Shown here piece by piece: positions 44,042-56,215 of a DNA stretch of 64,000 nt. The position numbers and the translations under genes are program-made. This DNA comes from Pinirhizobacter soli. GTDB lineage: Bacteria; Pseudomonadota; Gammaproteobacteria; Xanthomonadales; Rhodanobacteraceae. The DNA lies in NCBI RefSeq assembly GCF_015905305.1, contig NZ_JADZLQ010000001.1:1140599-1204598 (forward strand), in the 5' to 3' direction. Position 1 is the stretch's first letter. Each line of letters starts with the position of its first letter. Below the pieces are notes generated by a model, which saw only the letters and a list, made by a program, of their open reading frames with translations, did no database searches and was not told where the DNA came from.

Positions 44042-44317
44042 ATGCGCCGTAGTTTCATTCTCCTCTCGCTCTGCTTCATCGCCGTCAGCGCCTGCGCGCA
44101 GGACAACGGCCGCATGCAGAAGATCGCCCAGCAAATGGCGGAACGCTTCACCAAGGCTGACATCAACGGTGATGGCATGCTCACGCGCGAGGAAGCCAAG
44201 GCGATGCCGCGCGTTTCCTCGCATTTCGACGAGATCGATGCCAATCACGACGGGCAGGTGTCACTGGATGAAATCCGCGCCTATGCGGTGGCTACACGCC
44301 AGTCCAAGAGCTCGTAA
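44042..44317 (+). CDS. Small EF-hand calcium-binding lipoprotein or secreted protein
   Basis: 91 aa. Signal sequence MRRSFILLSLCFIAVSACAQ, with VSAC as a possible lipobox, then two canonical EF-hand loops: DINGDGMLTREE and DANHDGQVSLDE, each with Asp/Asn at positions 1, 3 and 5 and Glu at 12. Probably a periplasmic calcium-binding protein. An element shared with the response-regulator promoter precedes it, so it may be under control of that two-component system. The stop overlaps the next start (TAATG). Confidence 0.83.
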   Translation: MRRSFILLSLCFIAVSACAQDNGRMQKIAQQMAERFTKADINGDGMLTREEAKAMPRVSSHFDEIDANHDGQVSLDEIRAYAVATRQSKSS

Positions 44318-45138
44318 TGCCCGCGGGCATGCACCAGCTTGCATATACCGCGCCTGTGCTGCTGGTGCTTGCCGCGGCCGAAGGCATCTACCTTTGGTTG
44401 CAGCGATCGGACCGATTTGACTGGCGCGACTACTTCGCCTCGCTGGGCGACGTGATCGGCCGCGCCGTGGTCACGCGCGTCCTGGGCCTGGGAATCGCCG
44501 GCTCAGTACTGGCTTTCGTCTTCGCCCATCGCGTGGCGACGGTGCCAATGCACATGTGGTGGGCGTGGCCGCTGCTGGGGGTGCTGCATGACCTCTGCTA
44601 CTACGCCATGCATCGCGCCGACCACCGCGTGGCCTGGTTCTGGGCTTCGCATGCGGCGCACCACTCCACCAATGGCTTTCACCTGTCCGCAGCCTACCGG
44701 CTGGGCTGGACCTCGCGCATCACCAGCAACGCGGTATTCTTCGCACCGCTGGCGTGGCTGGGTTTCCCGGTGCCTGCGATCCTGCTGGTGACGGCGGCGA
44801 ACCTGCTCTATCAGTTCTGGCTGCATACGGAACTGATCGGCAAGCTTGGCTGGCTGGAGTGGGTGTTGAACACGCCCTCGCATCATCGCGTGCACCACGC
44901 CAGTAACGCTCCTTACCTGGACCGCAACTACGGCGGCGTCTTCATCGTCTGGGATCGCCTTTTCGGCAGCTTTGCGGCCGAGCAGGCGGGCGAGCCCTGT
45001 CGCTACGGCCTTACCGAGCCGTTGCTGTCGCACAACCCGTTCCGCATCGCCACGCATGGCTGGTGGCTGCTGTGGCGAAAGGTCCGTGGGGCGAGGGGAA
45101 CGTGGGCCCGAGTCATGGCGGCGATAGGGCCGCCGTGA
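44317..45138 (+). CDS. Sterol desaturase / fatty acid hydroxylase family protein
   Basis: 273-aa integral membrane di-iron enzyme. Histidine boxes are complete: HDLCYYAMHRADH, HAAHHS and HHRVHH, with about four membrane helices between. Family members hydroxylate or desaturate lipids (sterols, carotenoids, fatty acids, alkylglycerols); the substrate here is unknown. Overlaps the EF-hand stop by one base, so the two are coupled. A change in membrane lipid controlled by the neighbouring two-component system is possible. Confidence 0.85.
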   Translation: MPAGMHQLAYTAPVLLVLAAAEGIYLWLQRSDRFDWRDYFASLGDVIGRAVVTRVLGLGIAGSVLAFVFAHRVATVPMHMWWAWPLLGVLHDLCYYAMHRADHRVAWFWASHAAHHSTNGFHLSAAYRLGWTSRITSNAVFFAPLAWLGFPVPAILLVTAANLLYQFWLHTELIGKLGWLEWVLNTPSHHRVHHASNAPYLDRNYGGVFIVWDRLFGSFAAEQAGEPCRYGLTEPLLSHNPFRIATHGWWLLWRKVRGARGTWARVMAAIGPP

Positions 45139-45161
45139 GTAATTGCGAATGCGCATGAAGT

Positions 45162-45176
45162 TGCGAATCATTCGTA
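45162..45176. promoter_or_regulatory. Fur-box-like inverted repeat
   Basis: TGCGAAT-C-ATTCGTA, a 7-1-7 inverted repeat with 6 of 7 pairs matching, 173 bases before the TonB receptor start. A second TTGCGAAT lies 18 bases upstream (45143). The 7-1-7 form is that of Fur boxes. Downstream, a CCCGGG hairpin (45200-45216) lies in the presumed leader. Confidence 0.55.
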
Positions 45177-45348
45177 ATTAATGATATCTTGATGGTCTGC
45201 CCGGGTTTTACCCGGGTCTTCGGGACCGGAAAGCAGCCTGCAGGCAGTGCGCAACGGACGCGCCGGTCTTCGATTCGACATCCCAGAGCCAGGCCGGCAG
45301 CACCGGTCGAGCCAGCGAACCGAACTGACTTGCCAAGGATCCTCCCCG

Positions 45349-47619
45349 ATGCGTTCCCTCGACTTCGTGACCGCGGCGGCCTCGAGCCCCCGCCGCTTGC
45401 TTGCTACCGCCCTGGGTCTGGCCTTTGCCGTTCCCGCCACGGCTGCTGAACCTGCCGCCGCGTCCGCGCCCGACGCCCTGGACCCCCAGAAAGCGACCAA
45501 GCTCGACGAGATCGCCGTCCGCGCCAATACCGTCAACGCTGCCTCTCCCAAGCTCACCGCCCCGCTGCTCGATACGCCGCGCGCGGTATCGGTGATCCCC
45601 AAGGCGGTGATCCAGAGCACCGCTTCCACCACCCTCACCGAGGCCCTGCGCACGGTGCCGGGCATCACCTTCGCCGCCGGCGAAGGCGGCACGGCTGTGG
45701 GCGACCGCCCGCTGATACGTGGCTTCGACGCGGTGTCGGATATCTATGTCGACGGCGTTCGCGACTCAGGGACTCAGACCCGAGAAACCTTCGACGTGGA
45801 ACAGATCGACGTGATCAAGGGTCCGTCGTCGGTATACACCGGCCGAGGGTCGGCGGGTGGCAGCATCAACATCGTCACCAAGGCACCGAAGGCCGAGAAC
45901 TTCACCGATGCAAGCCTTGGCCTGGGCACCGACAACTACAAGCGTGGCACGCTGGACGCGAACTACCTGGTGAGCGACCACATCGCAGCACGCCTGAACG
46001 TCATGGGCCACAAGAACGACGTGCCCGGCCGCGACGAAGTCTGGGGCAAGCGCTTCGGCATCGCCCCGTCGGTCACCTTCGGCATCAACACGCCCACGCG
46101 CCTCACGCTCGACTACTACCACCTCAACACCTACGACCTGCCCGATAGCGGCATTCCGCTCGACGGCCCGTACACCACCGGCCCCTTCGCCGGTACCGGT
46201 ACCGGCAAACCCGCGCACGTGGACCGCAACAATTTCTACGGCTTCGCCGACCGCGATTTCCGCAAGACGAAAGCCGATATCGGCACGGTGCGCTTCGAGC
46301 ACGACTTCGCCGACACCTTCACCATCCGCAACACCACACGCTATGGCGTTACCTCGAACAATTACATCTGGACGAACCCGGACGACAGCTCCGGCAACCT
46401 GCCCTTCGGCTATGTCTACCGCTCGGCCAAGAGCCGCATCGCCGATACCCGCACGGGTGTGAACCAGACCGACCTTACAGGTGAATTCACCACCGGCTCG
46501 ATCAAGCACAACTTCGCCACCGGCCTGGAATTCGCGCTGGAGAAATCCAACGTCGACCAGTACAACGTGGTGCAACCGCCGGGCCCGGGCATCGCCGGTC
46601 GCAACTGCGCGGCCAGCCCGCTCTTCTTGAGCCAGTTCGCCTGCACGTCGCTGCAGAATCCCAATCCGCACGATCCGTTCCTGGGCAGCTACGCACCGCG
46701 CAACACGCCCACGCAGAATCGCTCGTTCACCCGCTCGGCCTACGGTTTCGACACGCTCACCTTCAACGAGCAGTGGCTGCTGAACCTGGGCCTGCGCTAC
46801 GACGACTTCAGCACCCGCGTGTTCGTGCCCACCGGCGCCACGCCGGCGGCGCGCAACCTTCGTTCGGACGTGGATTTCTGGACCTACCAGGCAGGCCTGG
46901 TGTTCAAGCCGGTATCCAACGGCAGCATCTATGTTTCCTACGGCACCTCGGCCAACCCCTCGGGCGTGGCTAACGGCGAGGGCAGCGGCGACAACGCGAA
47001 CATCAGCGTGCAGACGCAGGACCTCAAGCCCCAGAAGAGCAAGAACATCGAAGTGGGTGCGAAATGGGACGTGTTCGATGAACGCCTGAACCTGACTGCC
47101 GCCGTGTTCCGCTCGGAGATCACCAACGCGCGCGTGGCGATTGACGCGGCCACCACGGTGCTGGCCGGTACCAAGCGCGTGGAGGGCATCGAACTGGGCC
47201 TCACCGGGCGCATCACGGAGAAGTGGAGCGTGTTCGGCGGCGTCACCCACCTGAACCCGGTGCTGGTGGACAACGGTCCGGGTGCGGCGAATATCGCCAA
47301 CAACGGCAACCAGTTCCCCAACACCGCGCGCAACAGCGGCAGCCTCTGGACAACCTATGCGGTGGCCAGGCGGATCACCGTGGGCGTGGGTGCCTTCGCC
47401 ATCGACAAACAGTACGGCAACGTGCAGAACACCAAGTACATCCCAGGCTACACACGCTTCGACGCGATGGCCGCCTGGCAGGTGAACGACACCTTGAACC
47501 TGCAGCTGAACGTGCAGAACCTCACCGACAAGAAGTACTACGACAAGATCTACAGCTCGCACTACGCCACGGTGGCCCCGGGCCGTTCGGCGTTGATCAC
47601 GGCCAACATGCACTTCTGA
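45349..47619 (+). CDS. TonB-dependent siderophore receptor (Fiu/PiuA-like)
   Basis: 756-aa outer-membrane receptor. Signal peptide at residues 1-32, TonB-box-like LDEIAVRA at 52-59, plug domain (about 70-190) with RPLIRGFDAVSDIYVDGVRDSG and VEQIDVIKGPSSVYTGRGSAGGSINIVTK, then a 22-strand-type barrel ending ALITANMHF. Its pairing with a Sel1-repeat gene resembles catecholate siderophore receptors of the Fiu/PiuA group. The ATG at 45349 follows AAGGA at 10 bases; the frame is open upstream. A Fur-like box precedes it. Confidence 0.88.
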   Translation: MRSLDFVTAAASSPRRLLATALGLAFAVPATAAEPAAASAPDALDPQKATKLDEIAVRANTVNAASPKLTAPLLDTPRAVSVIPKAVIQSTASTTLTEALRTVPGITFAAGEGGTAVGDRPLIRGFDAVSDIYVDGVRDSGTQTRETFDVEQIDVIKGPSSVYTGRGSAGGSINIVTKAPKAENFTDASLGLGTDNYKRGTLDANYLVSDHIAARLNVMGHKNDVPGRDEVWGKRFGIAPSVTFGINTPTRLTLDYYHLNTYDLPDSGIPLDGPYTTGPFAGTGTGKPAHVDRNNFYGFADRDFRKTKADIGTVRFEHDFADTFTIRNTTRYGVTSNNYIWTNPDDSSGNLPFGYVYRSAKSRIADTRTGVNQTDLTGEFTTGSIKHNFATGLEFALEKSNVDQYNVVQPPGPGIAGRNCAASPLFLSQFACTSLQNPNPHDPFLGSYAPRNTPTQNRSFTRSAYGFDTLTFNEQWLLNLGLRYDDFSTRVFVPTGATPAARNLRSDVDFWTYQAGLVFKPVSNGSIYVSYGTSANPSGVANGEGSGDNANISVQTQDLKPQKSKNIEVGAKWDVFDERLNLTAAVFRSEITNARVAIDAATTVLAGTKRVEGIELGLTGRITEKWSVFGGVTHLNPVLVDNGPGAANIANNGNQFPNTARNSGSLWTTYAVARRITVGVGAFAIDKQYGNVQNTKYIPGYTRFDAMAAWQVNDTLNLQLNVQNLTDKKYYDKIYSSHYATVAPGRSALITANMHF

Positions 47620-48305
47620 TGGCCATCGACGCCGCCAACGCCGCCACGCGAATGCGCGACGCCGCGCGCGGCGGCGACGCGGCGGCGCAAGCCACGCTGG
47701 GCCAGTTGTATCTGGACGGCCATGGCCTGCCGCGCGATGCGGCGGAAGGTTTCTACTGGTTCCAGGAAGCCGCCCACCGCGGCGTGCCGATGGCGATGAA
47801 CATGGTCGGGCGCTGCCATGAGAATGGCTGGGGTACACAGGTTGACTGCGAGCGTGCCGTGGCCTGGTACCGGCGTGCCGCCGACCATGGACTGGATTGG
47901 GGTTTCTATAACCTGGCCCACGCCCACGCCAATGGCCGCGGCGCCGCGCACGATGTAACGCGCGCTTTTGCCCTTTTTGCCCATGCGTCATCCATGGGCC
48001 ATGCGCGCGCCATGTATTTCTTGGGCCATTACCACGAGCACGGTTTAAGCGTGCCGGTGGACGTGGCCCGCGCCTGTGCCTTGTACGAGAAATCAGCCGA
48101 ATTGGGCGATTACCGCGGGCGCTGTGCCTGGGCGTCCGTCTTGGCCGGCCGCGGACAGGTGGACGATGCCGCCGCCTTGCTGCGGGCCGCGATACCCGAT
48201 GCACCGGGCCATTTCCTCGAACCGCTGGCTGGCGCGCTTGATGCTTCACCACATCAGGCGTTGCACGATATCGCCACTCAGATCCGTGCCAGCGGACGCT
48301 TATAG
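47619..48305 (+). CDS. Sel1-repeat protein
   Basis: 228 aa with about four Sel1-like (TPR-type) repeats: AQATLGQLYLDGHGLPRDAAEGFYWFQEAA, AMNMVGRCHENGWGTQVDCERAVAWYRRAA, GFYNLAHAHANGRGAAHDVTRAFALF, and AMYFLGHYHEHGL... No signal peptide. Starts on the last base of the TonB receptor stop (TGATG), so it is co-translated. In Pseudomonas the equivalent unit also contains the dioxygenase piuC; here none follows before rapA. Confidence 0.83.
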   Translation: MAIDAANAATRMRDAARGGDAAAQATLGQLYLDGHGLPRDAAEGFYWFQEAAHRGVPMAMNMVGRCHENGWGTQVDCERAVAWYRRAADHGLDWGFYNLAHAHANGRGAAHDVTRAFALFAHASSMGHARAMYFLGHYHEHGLSVPVDVARACALYEKSAELGDYRGRCAWASVLAGRGQVDDAAALLRAAIPDAPGHFLEPLAGALDASPHQALHDIATQIRASGRL

Positions 48306-48379
48306 GAACTACGGGTAGGCAGCACGGCAAAGGTAGGGGGATAATCTACGACCCGAAGCCCCATGAAGTGCCTTAATCG

Positions 48380-51203
48380 ATGTATCAGCCTGGCCAACGT
48401 TGGATCTCCACCGCCGAACCCGAGCTTGGCCTCGGCACCATCCTGCGCGTGGAAGGGCGTGGCGTCCAGGTGCTGTTCGCCAAGGCGGGGGTGTTGCGCC
48501 CTTACGCATCGGACAGCGCGCCGCTGGTACGCGCAGAGTTCCGCGCCGGACAGCGCGTGGCTGGCAAGGGCGTGGCCTTCCTTGTCGAGCGCATCGAAGT
48601 TCGCGAAGGATTGTTCGTTTACCGCGGCGAAGGCCGTGAACTGGAAGAAGGCCAGCTCGACGATGAACAAAGCGTCTCGCAGGCCGACGACCGCCTGATC
48701 GGCGGCCGCACCGACCCGGTCGACCGTTTCGACTTGCGCCTGGAAGCGCTGCAACGCCACGCCGCGGCGCGTCGTTCACCTTCGTGGGGATTGCAGTCGG
48801 CCCGTATTGGCCTGGTGCCGCACCAGCTGCGCGTGGCTGGTATCGCCGCCGCCCGTCGGCCGCCGCGCATACTGCTGGCCGACGAAGTGGGTCTGGGCAA
48901 GACCATCGAGGCCGGCATGATCCTCGCCCGGCAGCTGGCCACCGGACGTAGCGGCCGCGTGCTGGTATTGGTGCCCGACACCCTGGTTTACCAGTGGTTC
49001 GTCGAATTGCTGCGTCGTTTCAACCTGGCCTTCGCCATCTTCGACGAAGATCGCTGCGAGGCCATCGAGCAATCCGGTGACGGCCGTAATCCTTTCGAGG
49101 ACGAACAGCTCGTCATCGCCGATTTCGCCTTCCTCGAACACCATCCCAAACGGGCTGGGCAGCTGCGCGATGCTGCCTGGGATCTGGTGGTAGTGGACGA
49201 AGCGCACCACCTGGAATGGTCGCCCGAGGGCGCAAGTCCCCGCTATGAACTGGCCCAGGCCCTGGCCGCGACGTCTCCGGGCGTGATCCTGCTCACCGCC
49301 ACTCCCGAACAACTGGGCCGCACGGGCCATTTCGCCCGCCTGCGCCTGCTCGATCCACAGCGCTACCACTCGCTGGAAGCCTATATCGGGGAATCGGACG
49401 GCTTCCACGAGCTTTCCGAGGTCGCCAACACGCTGGTGGAGGGATCGCCCCTGTCCGCAGCGCAACGCGCCTTGCTTGCCGACCGCTTCACCAACGATGC
49501 GGAGATCCTGGCCGCACTGGACAAGAAAGACGCCTCGCGCGAGATCCTGGCCGCCCTGATCGACCGCCACGGAACTGGACGAGTGATGTTTCGCAACCGG
49601 CGTGCCGGCATTGGCGGTTTCCCCTCGCGCAAGCCCGCGATCGAGGTACTGGACGCCGACGGCCTCGACGAGACGCACAAGCAGGCGTTGCTGGCGGAAT
49701 TCCGCGCCGATGCGCAACAACCGCCTGGCCCGATCGAACCCGACTACGCCGACGATCCGCGCTTGGCAGCGCTGGTGCGCCTGCTCGAAACCCACCCCGA
49801 CGACAAGTTCCTGTTGATCTGCCGCAGCCAGGCGAAGGTGGTTGCCCTGGAAGAAGCCCTGCGCACGCGCAGCGGCGTGGGCGTGGCTCGCTTCCACGAA
49901 GGCTTGGGGATCGTGCAGCGCGATCGCAACGCGGCGTTCTTCGCCTCCGAGGGTGGAGCACGCCTGCTGCTGTGTTCGGAAATCGGCTCGGAAGGCCGCA
50001 ACTTCCAGTTCGCCCATCGGCTGGTGCTATGGGATCTTCCGCTAGATCCGGATCTGCTTGAGCAGCGTATCGGTCGCCTGGACCGTATCGGCCAGAAACA
50101 CGACATCATCATCCATGTGCCGGTGGTGGCCGACAGCGCACAGCACGTGTTGGCCCGCTGGTATGACGAAGGGCTCGATGCCTTCCGTTCCAGCCCGGCC
50201 GATGGCCGCGAGCTGCTGCGCCGTTTTGGCCAGGACTTAGCCCACCTTGCCGATGAACACGCCCGCGGCGTGGACAATCGCGACCAGGAGCTCGAGGGGC
50301 TGATCGTGGAAACGCGAGGCGTCCATGCCGAGCTCTCGGCGCTGATCCAGTCCGGGCGCGATCATTTGCTGGAACTGGCCTCCAGCCGCGACCTGCACGC
50401 GGACGACCTGGTCCGCGCCTTCGCAACCGACGACGACGATGCCGGGCGCGATGACTTCATCCATCGCCTGTTCGAGCACTTCGGCGTGCATTCGGAGGAA
50501 CTGGCCCGCGAGGTCACCCTGCTTGACCCGCAATATCTATCCACCGACGGCCTGCCTGGCTTCGAGGACGGCCCGGTATCGGTGACCGGCTCCCGCGAGC
50601 TGGCTCTGGCCCGCGAGGAACTGCCGCTGTTGCGCCTTGACCATCCGATGGTGGCCTCGGCCGTCGAGCTGATGGTCGGTGGCGAAACCGGCAACGCCGC
50701 TTTCATGGTGGACGACGTGCTGCCCGCGCGCACCGCATTGCTGCAGGCGGTGTACGTGGTGGAATGCGTGGCCGACCGCAAGCTCGACGCGGAGCGGTTC
50801 CTACCCGCCACGCCGATCGTCTACACGGTGGATACCCGCCTGGCTGAACGGGCCAATTTCGCGCCGAGTGACCTAGGGCTGCGCCGCGCCGCCGACCGCA
50901 ACATCGAAGTGCTGCGCTATCGCAAGTTCCTCGCCAAACTGGTGCCGCCGATGCTGGAAAAGGCCGAGGCGCTGGCCAAGACGCACGCGGACAGCCTGGT
51001 GGAAGCGGCCATCGAGGCCGCTCGCACCGAACTTGATGGCGAACATGGACGCCTTGCCGCCCTGCGCGCGGTGAATCCGTCGATCAGCGAAGCGGAACTC
51101 AACGCCGTCGCCACCGAACGCGATGCCCTGCTCGCCGCCCTGCCCGCGGCGCGCATGCGGCTGGACGCCGTGCGCTTCGTGGTGAGCGGCGATTTCCTGG
51201 CGC

Positions 51204-51211
<8 letters not shown>
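48380..51211 (+). CDS. rapA: RNA polymerase-associated helicase RapA
   Basis: 943-aa Swi2/Snf2 ATPase that recycles stalled RNA polymerase. Seen: N-terminal Tudor-like part beginning MYQPGQRWISTAEPELGLGTI, motif I DEVGLGKTIEAGM (168-180), motif II DEAH (273-276), motif III LLTATPEQLG, and motif VI region LEQRIGRLDRIGQKHDI. Length and order match RapA. The 3' end overlaps that of the convergent DAHP synthase gene by 8 bases. Confidence 0.93.
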
Positions 51212-52573
<1,362 letters not shown>

Positions 52574-52577
<4 letters not shown>

Positions 52578-53104
52578 AAGCGGCTGGCCTGTAGCGGACG
52601 TAGGGTGTTGCGGTTGCGGCGGGTACCGGGCAGCAGGGCCCAGATGGAGAGCACGATGAACCAGAGGAGCGTCCAGGCCGGCATCGGCAGGCCCAGGATG
52701 GGTTCGATCTTGGCGCATTCACCGGAACCGGTGAATGCGAGCTTGAACATCTTCAGCAGTGGGAATGTGTCCCACAGATAGGCCAGCCCCGGCCCACAGG
52801 AAGGCACTTCGGAAGCCGGCAGGCTCTGCAGCCAAAGATGGCGCCCGGCCACCGCGATGCCGGCAAGCCCGCCCAGCAGCACCAGCGTGGCGTACACCTT
52901 GCGGCCACCGCGCGCGGGGCCATGCAGCGCGCCGACCAGGAAGAACAAGCCCATGAAGCACACCGCTACGCGCTGGAAGATGCACAGCGGACACGGATCG
53001 AGGTTCATCACGTACTGCGCATACAGGGCGAACCCCATCAGGCCGGCACAAACGACGAAACCAAGGGCATAGCGGGAGCGGAAGGACCAGGCGAGGGGAT
53101 TCAT
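52574..53104 (-). CDS. dsbB: Disulfide bond formation protein DsbB
   Basis: 176-aa inner-membrane quinone reductase that reoxidises DsbA. Four membrane helices; first active pair C38-P-L-C41, second pair C103 and C130 in the second periplasmic loop; the quinone-site arginine follows the first pair (CIFQR). All four catalytic cysteines are present. The unusual neighbour is DAHP synthase, overlapping by 4 bases on the same strand. Confidence 0.93.
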
Positions 53105-53199
53105 AGAGTCATGATGCAGTGCGGGATAGTCACGTTACGCGCAAGCTGGCGATGAGGGAAGTCCCGCGGCGCAAGCGTTACAGCTGAAACAATCGCGGT

Positions 53200-53243
53200 A
53201 ACGAAAAAGCCCCGGCAGGTTTCCCGGCCGGGGCTTTTCGTTT
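53200..53243 (-). terminator. Terminator of the ribosomal operon
   Basis: A long stem (AAAAGCCCCGGC with GCCGGGGCTTTTT, 9-base loop) followed on the minus strand by T-rich TTTTTCGTT, 21 bases after the rplQ stop. Because both flanks are A/T-rich it may work in both directions. Confidence 0.92.
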
Positions 53244-53263
53244 GAAGAACGCTTTTGAGGGCG

Positions 53264-53647
53264 TTATTCGGCGTCGACAGCCTCGACCTGCGGGCGATCG
53301 ACCAGTTCCACGTACGCCATCGGCGCATTGTCACCCGGACGGAAGCCGCACTTGAGGATGCGCAGATAACCGCCGGCGCGTTCGCGATAACGGGGACCGA
53401 GCTCGACGAAGAGCTTGCCGACGGCCTGCTTGTCGCGCAGGCGCGCGAAAGCAAGACGACGATTGGCAACGCCATCGCTCTTGGCCAGGGTGATCAGCGG
53501 TTCAGCGACGCGACGCAGTTCCTTGGCCTTGGGCAAGGTCGTGCGGATCAGCTCGTGCTTGACCAGCGAGGAGGCCATGTTACGGAACATGGCTTCACGA
53601 TGGCTGCTCGTGCGATTGAGTTTGCGTCCGGATTTTTGGTGGCGCAT
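53264..53647 (-). CDS. rplQ: 50S ribosomal protein L17
   Basis: 127 aa, full length, starting [28 protein letters not shown], the universal L17 start. Last gene of the alpha operon, followed by a strong terminator. Confidence 0.97.
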   Translation of the reverse strand: MRHQKSGRKLNRTSSHREAMFRNMASSLVKHELIRTTLPKAKELRRVAEPLITLAKSDGVANRRLAFARLRDKQAVGKLFVELGPRYRERAGGYLRILKCGFRPGDNAPMAYVELVDRPQVEAVDAE

Positions 53648-53682
53648 GGTCTTGTTCCAGTTCTAAAGAGGGCTAAGCGGGC

Positions 53683-54681
53683 TTAGCCCAGCTGCATGCC
53701 GTGCGAGAGGCCCGGCGGCGGCCAGTTTTCCAGTTTCATGCCGAGAGCGAGTCCACGACCGCCCAGCACGTCCTTGATTTCGGTAAGCGACTTCTTGCCC
53801 AGGTTCGGGGTCTTGAGCAGCTCCACTTCGGTCTTCTGAACCAGATCGCCGATGTAGTAGATGCTCTCGGCCTTCAGGCAGTTGGCCGAACGAACGGTGA
53901 GCTCGAGGTCGTCGATCGGGCGCAGCAGCAGCGGATCGAAACCGCCCTTCTCCGCCTTGCTGGTGTCGCTTTCACGGCGCGAGAAATCGCCGAACACGCC
54001 CAGCTGGTCGTTGATGATCTCAGCGGCCTTGCGGACCGCGTCTTCGGCACCGATGGTGCCGTTGGTCTCGATGTCGAGCACGAGCTTGTCGAGGTTGGTG
54101 CGCTGCTCCACACGGGCGGCGTCCACTTCGTAGGCCACGCGCAGGACCGGAGCGAACGAAGCATCCAGCTGCAGGCGACCGATCGGACGGGTGTCATCGT
54201 CCGGGTGCTGGCGCGCGCTGGCCGGCTGGTAGCCGACGCCGCGACGCACCTTAAGGCGCATGTTGAGGGCGACGTCCTTGGTCAGGTGGCATATCACGTG
54301 CTCGGGGTTGACGATCTCCACCGAGTGGTCGACGGCGATATCGCCGGCGGTGACCACGCCCTTGCCCTTCTTCGACAGCGTGAGGGTGACCTCATCGCCG
54401 CTGTGCTGGCGGATCGCGACGTCCTTCAGGTTCAGCAGGACTTCGATCACGTCTTCCTGCAGGCCCTCGAGCGTGGTGTACTCGTGGAGCACGCCGTCGA
54501 TTTCAACTTCGACGATCGCGCTGCCAGGGATGGACGAGAGCAGCACGCGACGCAGCGCGTTGCCCAGGGTGTGGCCGAAACCACGCTCGAGCGGCTCGAC
54601 CACGACCTTGGCGCGATTCGCACCAAGTTGCTCGACGCTGAGGCCGCGTGGCCGCAGCACACTAGTTGACGAAACTGCCAT
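53683..54681 (-). CDS. rpoA: RNA polymerase alpha subunit
   Basis: 332 aa. The N-terminal dimerisation/assembly domain covers residues 1 to about 235 ([21 protein letters not shown]), a linker follows, and the C-terminal domain that contacts UP elements and activators covers about 250-320 ([32 protein letters not shown]). Between rpsD and rplQ as in other gammaproteobacteria. Confidence 0.98.
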   Translation of the reverse strand: MAVSSTSVLRPRGLSVEQLGANRAKVVVEPLERGFGHTLGNALRRVLLSSIPGSAIVEVEIDGVLHEYTTLEGLQEDVIEVLLNLKDVAIRQHSGDEVTLTLSKKGKGVVTAGDIAVDHSVEIVNPEHVICHLTKDVALNMRLKVRRGVGYQPASARQHPDDDTRPIGRLQLDASFAPVLRVAYEVDAARVEQRTNLDKLVLDIETNGTIGAEDAVRKAAEIINDQLGVFGDFSRRESDTSKAEKGGFDPLLLRPIDDLELTVRSANCLKAESIYYIGDLVQKTEVELLKTPNLGKKSLTEIKDVLGGRGLALGMKLENWPPPGLSHGMQLG

Positions 54682-54697
54682 GCAAGGCTCCGGTGAA

Positions 54698-55324
<627 letters not shown>

Positions 55325-55334
55325 GGTGGTCTCC

Positions 55335-55721
55335 TTAGACTCGACGCTTCTTGGGGGGACGGCAGCCGTTATGCGGAATCGGCGTGACATCAATAATGTT
55401 GAGCACCTTGTAACCCAGGGCGTTCAACGAACGTACGGCGGACTCGCGGCCCGGGCCGGGGCCCTTGATGCGAACCTCGACCGTCTTCACACCGTAGTCG
55501 CCGGCGGCGCGGCCGGCTTTCTCGGCGGCGACCTGGGCAGCGAACGGGGTGGACTTGCGCGAACCGCGGAAACCCGCGCCGCCAGCCGTCGCCCACGACA
55601 GGGCATTACCCTGGCGGTCGGTGATGGTGACAATGGTGTTGTTGAAGGAAGCCTGCACGTGGGCCACGGCATCCGTGACGACACGCTTGATCTTCTTCTT
55701 GGTTTTAACCGGCTTAGCCAT
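55335..55721 (-). CDS. rpsK: 30S ribosomal protein S11
   Basis: 128 aa. Contains [29 protein letters not shown] and the C-terminal [11 protein letters not shown], both S11 signatures. Ten bases separate it from rpsD. Confidence 0.97.
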   Translation of the reverse strand: MAKPVKTKKKIKRVVTDAVAHVQASFNNTIVTITDRQGNALSWATAGGAGFRGSRKSTPFAAQVAAEKAGRAAGDYGVKTVEVRIKGPGPGRESAVRSLNALGYKVLNIIDVTPIPHNGCRPPKKRRV

Positions 55722-55732
55722 AATGGAATCCG

Positions 55733-56089
55733 TTACTTCTTGATCGGGCGACGCGGACCCTTACGGGTGCGTGCATTGGTACGCGTGCGCTGACCGCGCA
55801 CCGGCAGGCCACGACGGTGGCGGAGGCCGCGGTAGCAGCCCAGGTCCATCAGGCGCTTGACGGCCATGCCAATCTCACGGCGGAGGTCGCCCTCGACGGT
55901 GTACTTGGCGATCTCGGCGCGAAGCTTCTCCACTTCGCCCTCGCTCAGCGACTTGATCTGGGTGGTCGCGGTGACACCCGCGTCCACGCAGACCTGCTTG
56001 GCCCGGCTACGGCCGATGCCGTAAATACTCTGCAAACCGACCCAGACATGCTTCTGGACCGGCAAATTGACACCCGCGATGCGCGCCAT
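55733..56089 (-). CDS. rpsM: 30S ribosomal protein S13
   Basis: 118 aa. Starts [30 protein letters not shown] and ends with the basic [21 protein letters not shown] tail that reaches the decoding centre. First alpha-operon gene here, 126 bases from secY with no rpmJ between. Confidence 0.97.
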   Translation of the reverse strand: MARIAGVNLPVQKHVWVGLQSIYGIGRSRAKQVCVDAGVTATTQIKSLSEGEVEKLRAEIAKYTVEGDLRREIGMAVKRLMDLGCYRGLRHRRGLPVRGQRTRTNARTRKGPRRPIKK

Positions 56090-56165
56090 GATGTTCTATC
56101 TCCGATGCGTTTCGTGCGCGGTAAACGCGCAATTCTAACCTGAATTGAATCAAACGGAAAGCCCT

Positions 56166-56181
56166 GTGGCCCTAAGGCCAC
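56166..56181. other. Hairpin between secY and rpsM
   Basis: GTGGCC, loop CTAA, GGCCAC in the 126-base gap. No T-run follows on the minus strand, so it may be a processing or attenuation structure between the spc and alpha segments. Confidence 0.45.
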
Positions 56182-56215
56182 TGCCCTCCACGGTTTTTGG
56201 GGGCCTGCGCCGCGT

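Noticed and set aside
45766-48330. An 854-codon open frame on the minus strand
   Set aside because: It is entirely antisense to the TonB receptor and Sel1 genes. Its composition is rich in Val, His, Arg and Ala with no domain-like segments, typical of a shadow frame in GC-rich DNA.
53701-54669. A 322-codon plus-strand frame opposite rpoA, and similar long frames opposite other ribosomal genes
   Set aside because: They mirror highly conserved genes, carry no recognisable motif, and follow from codon bias at third positions.
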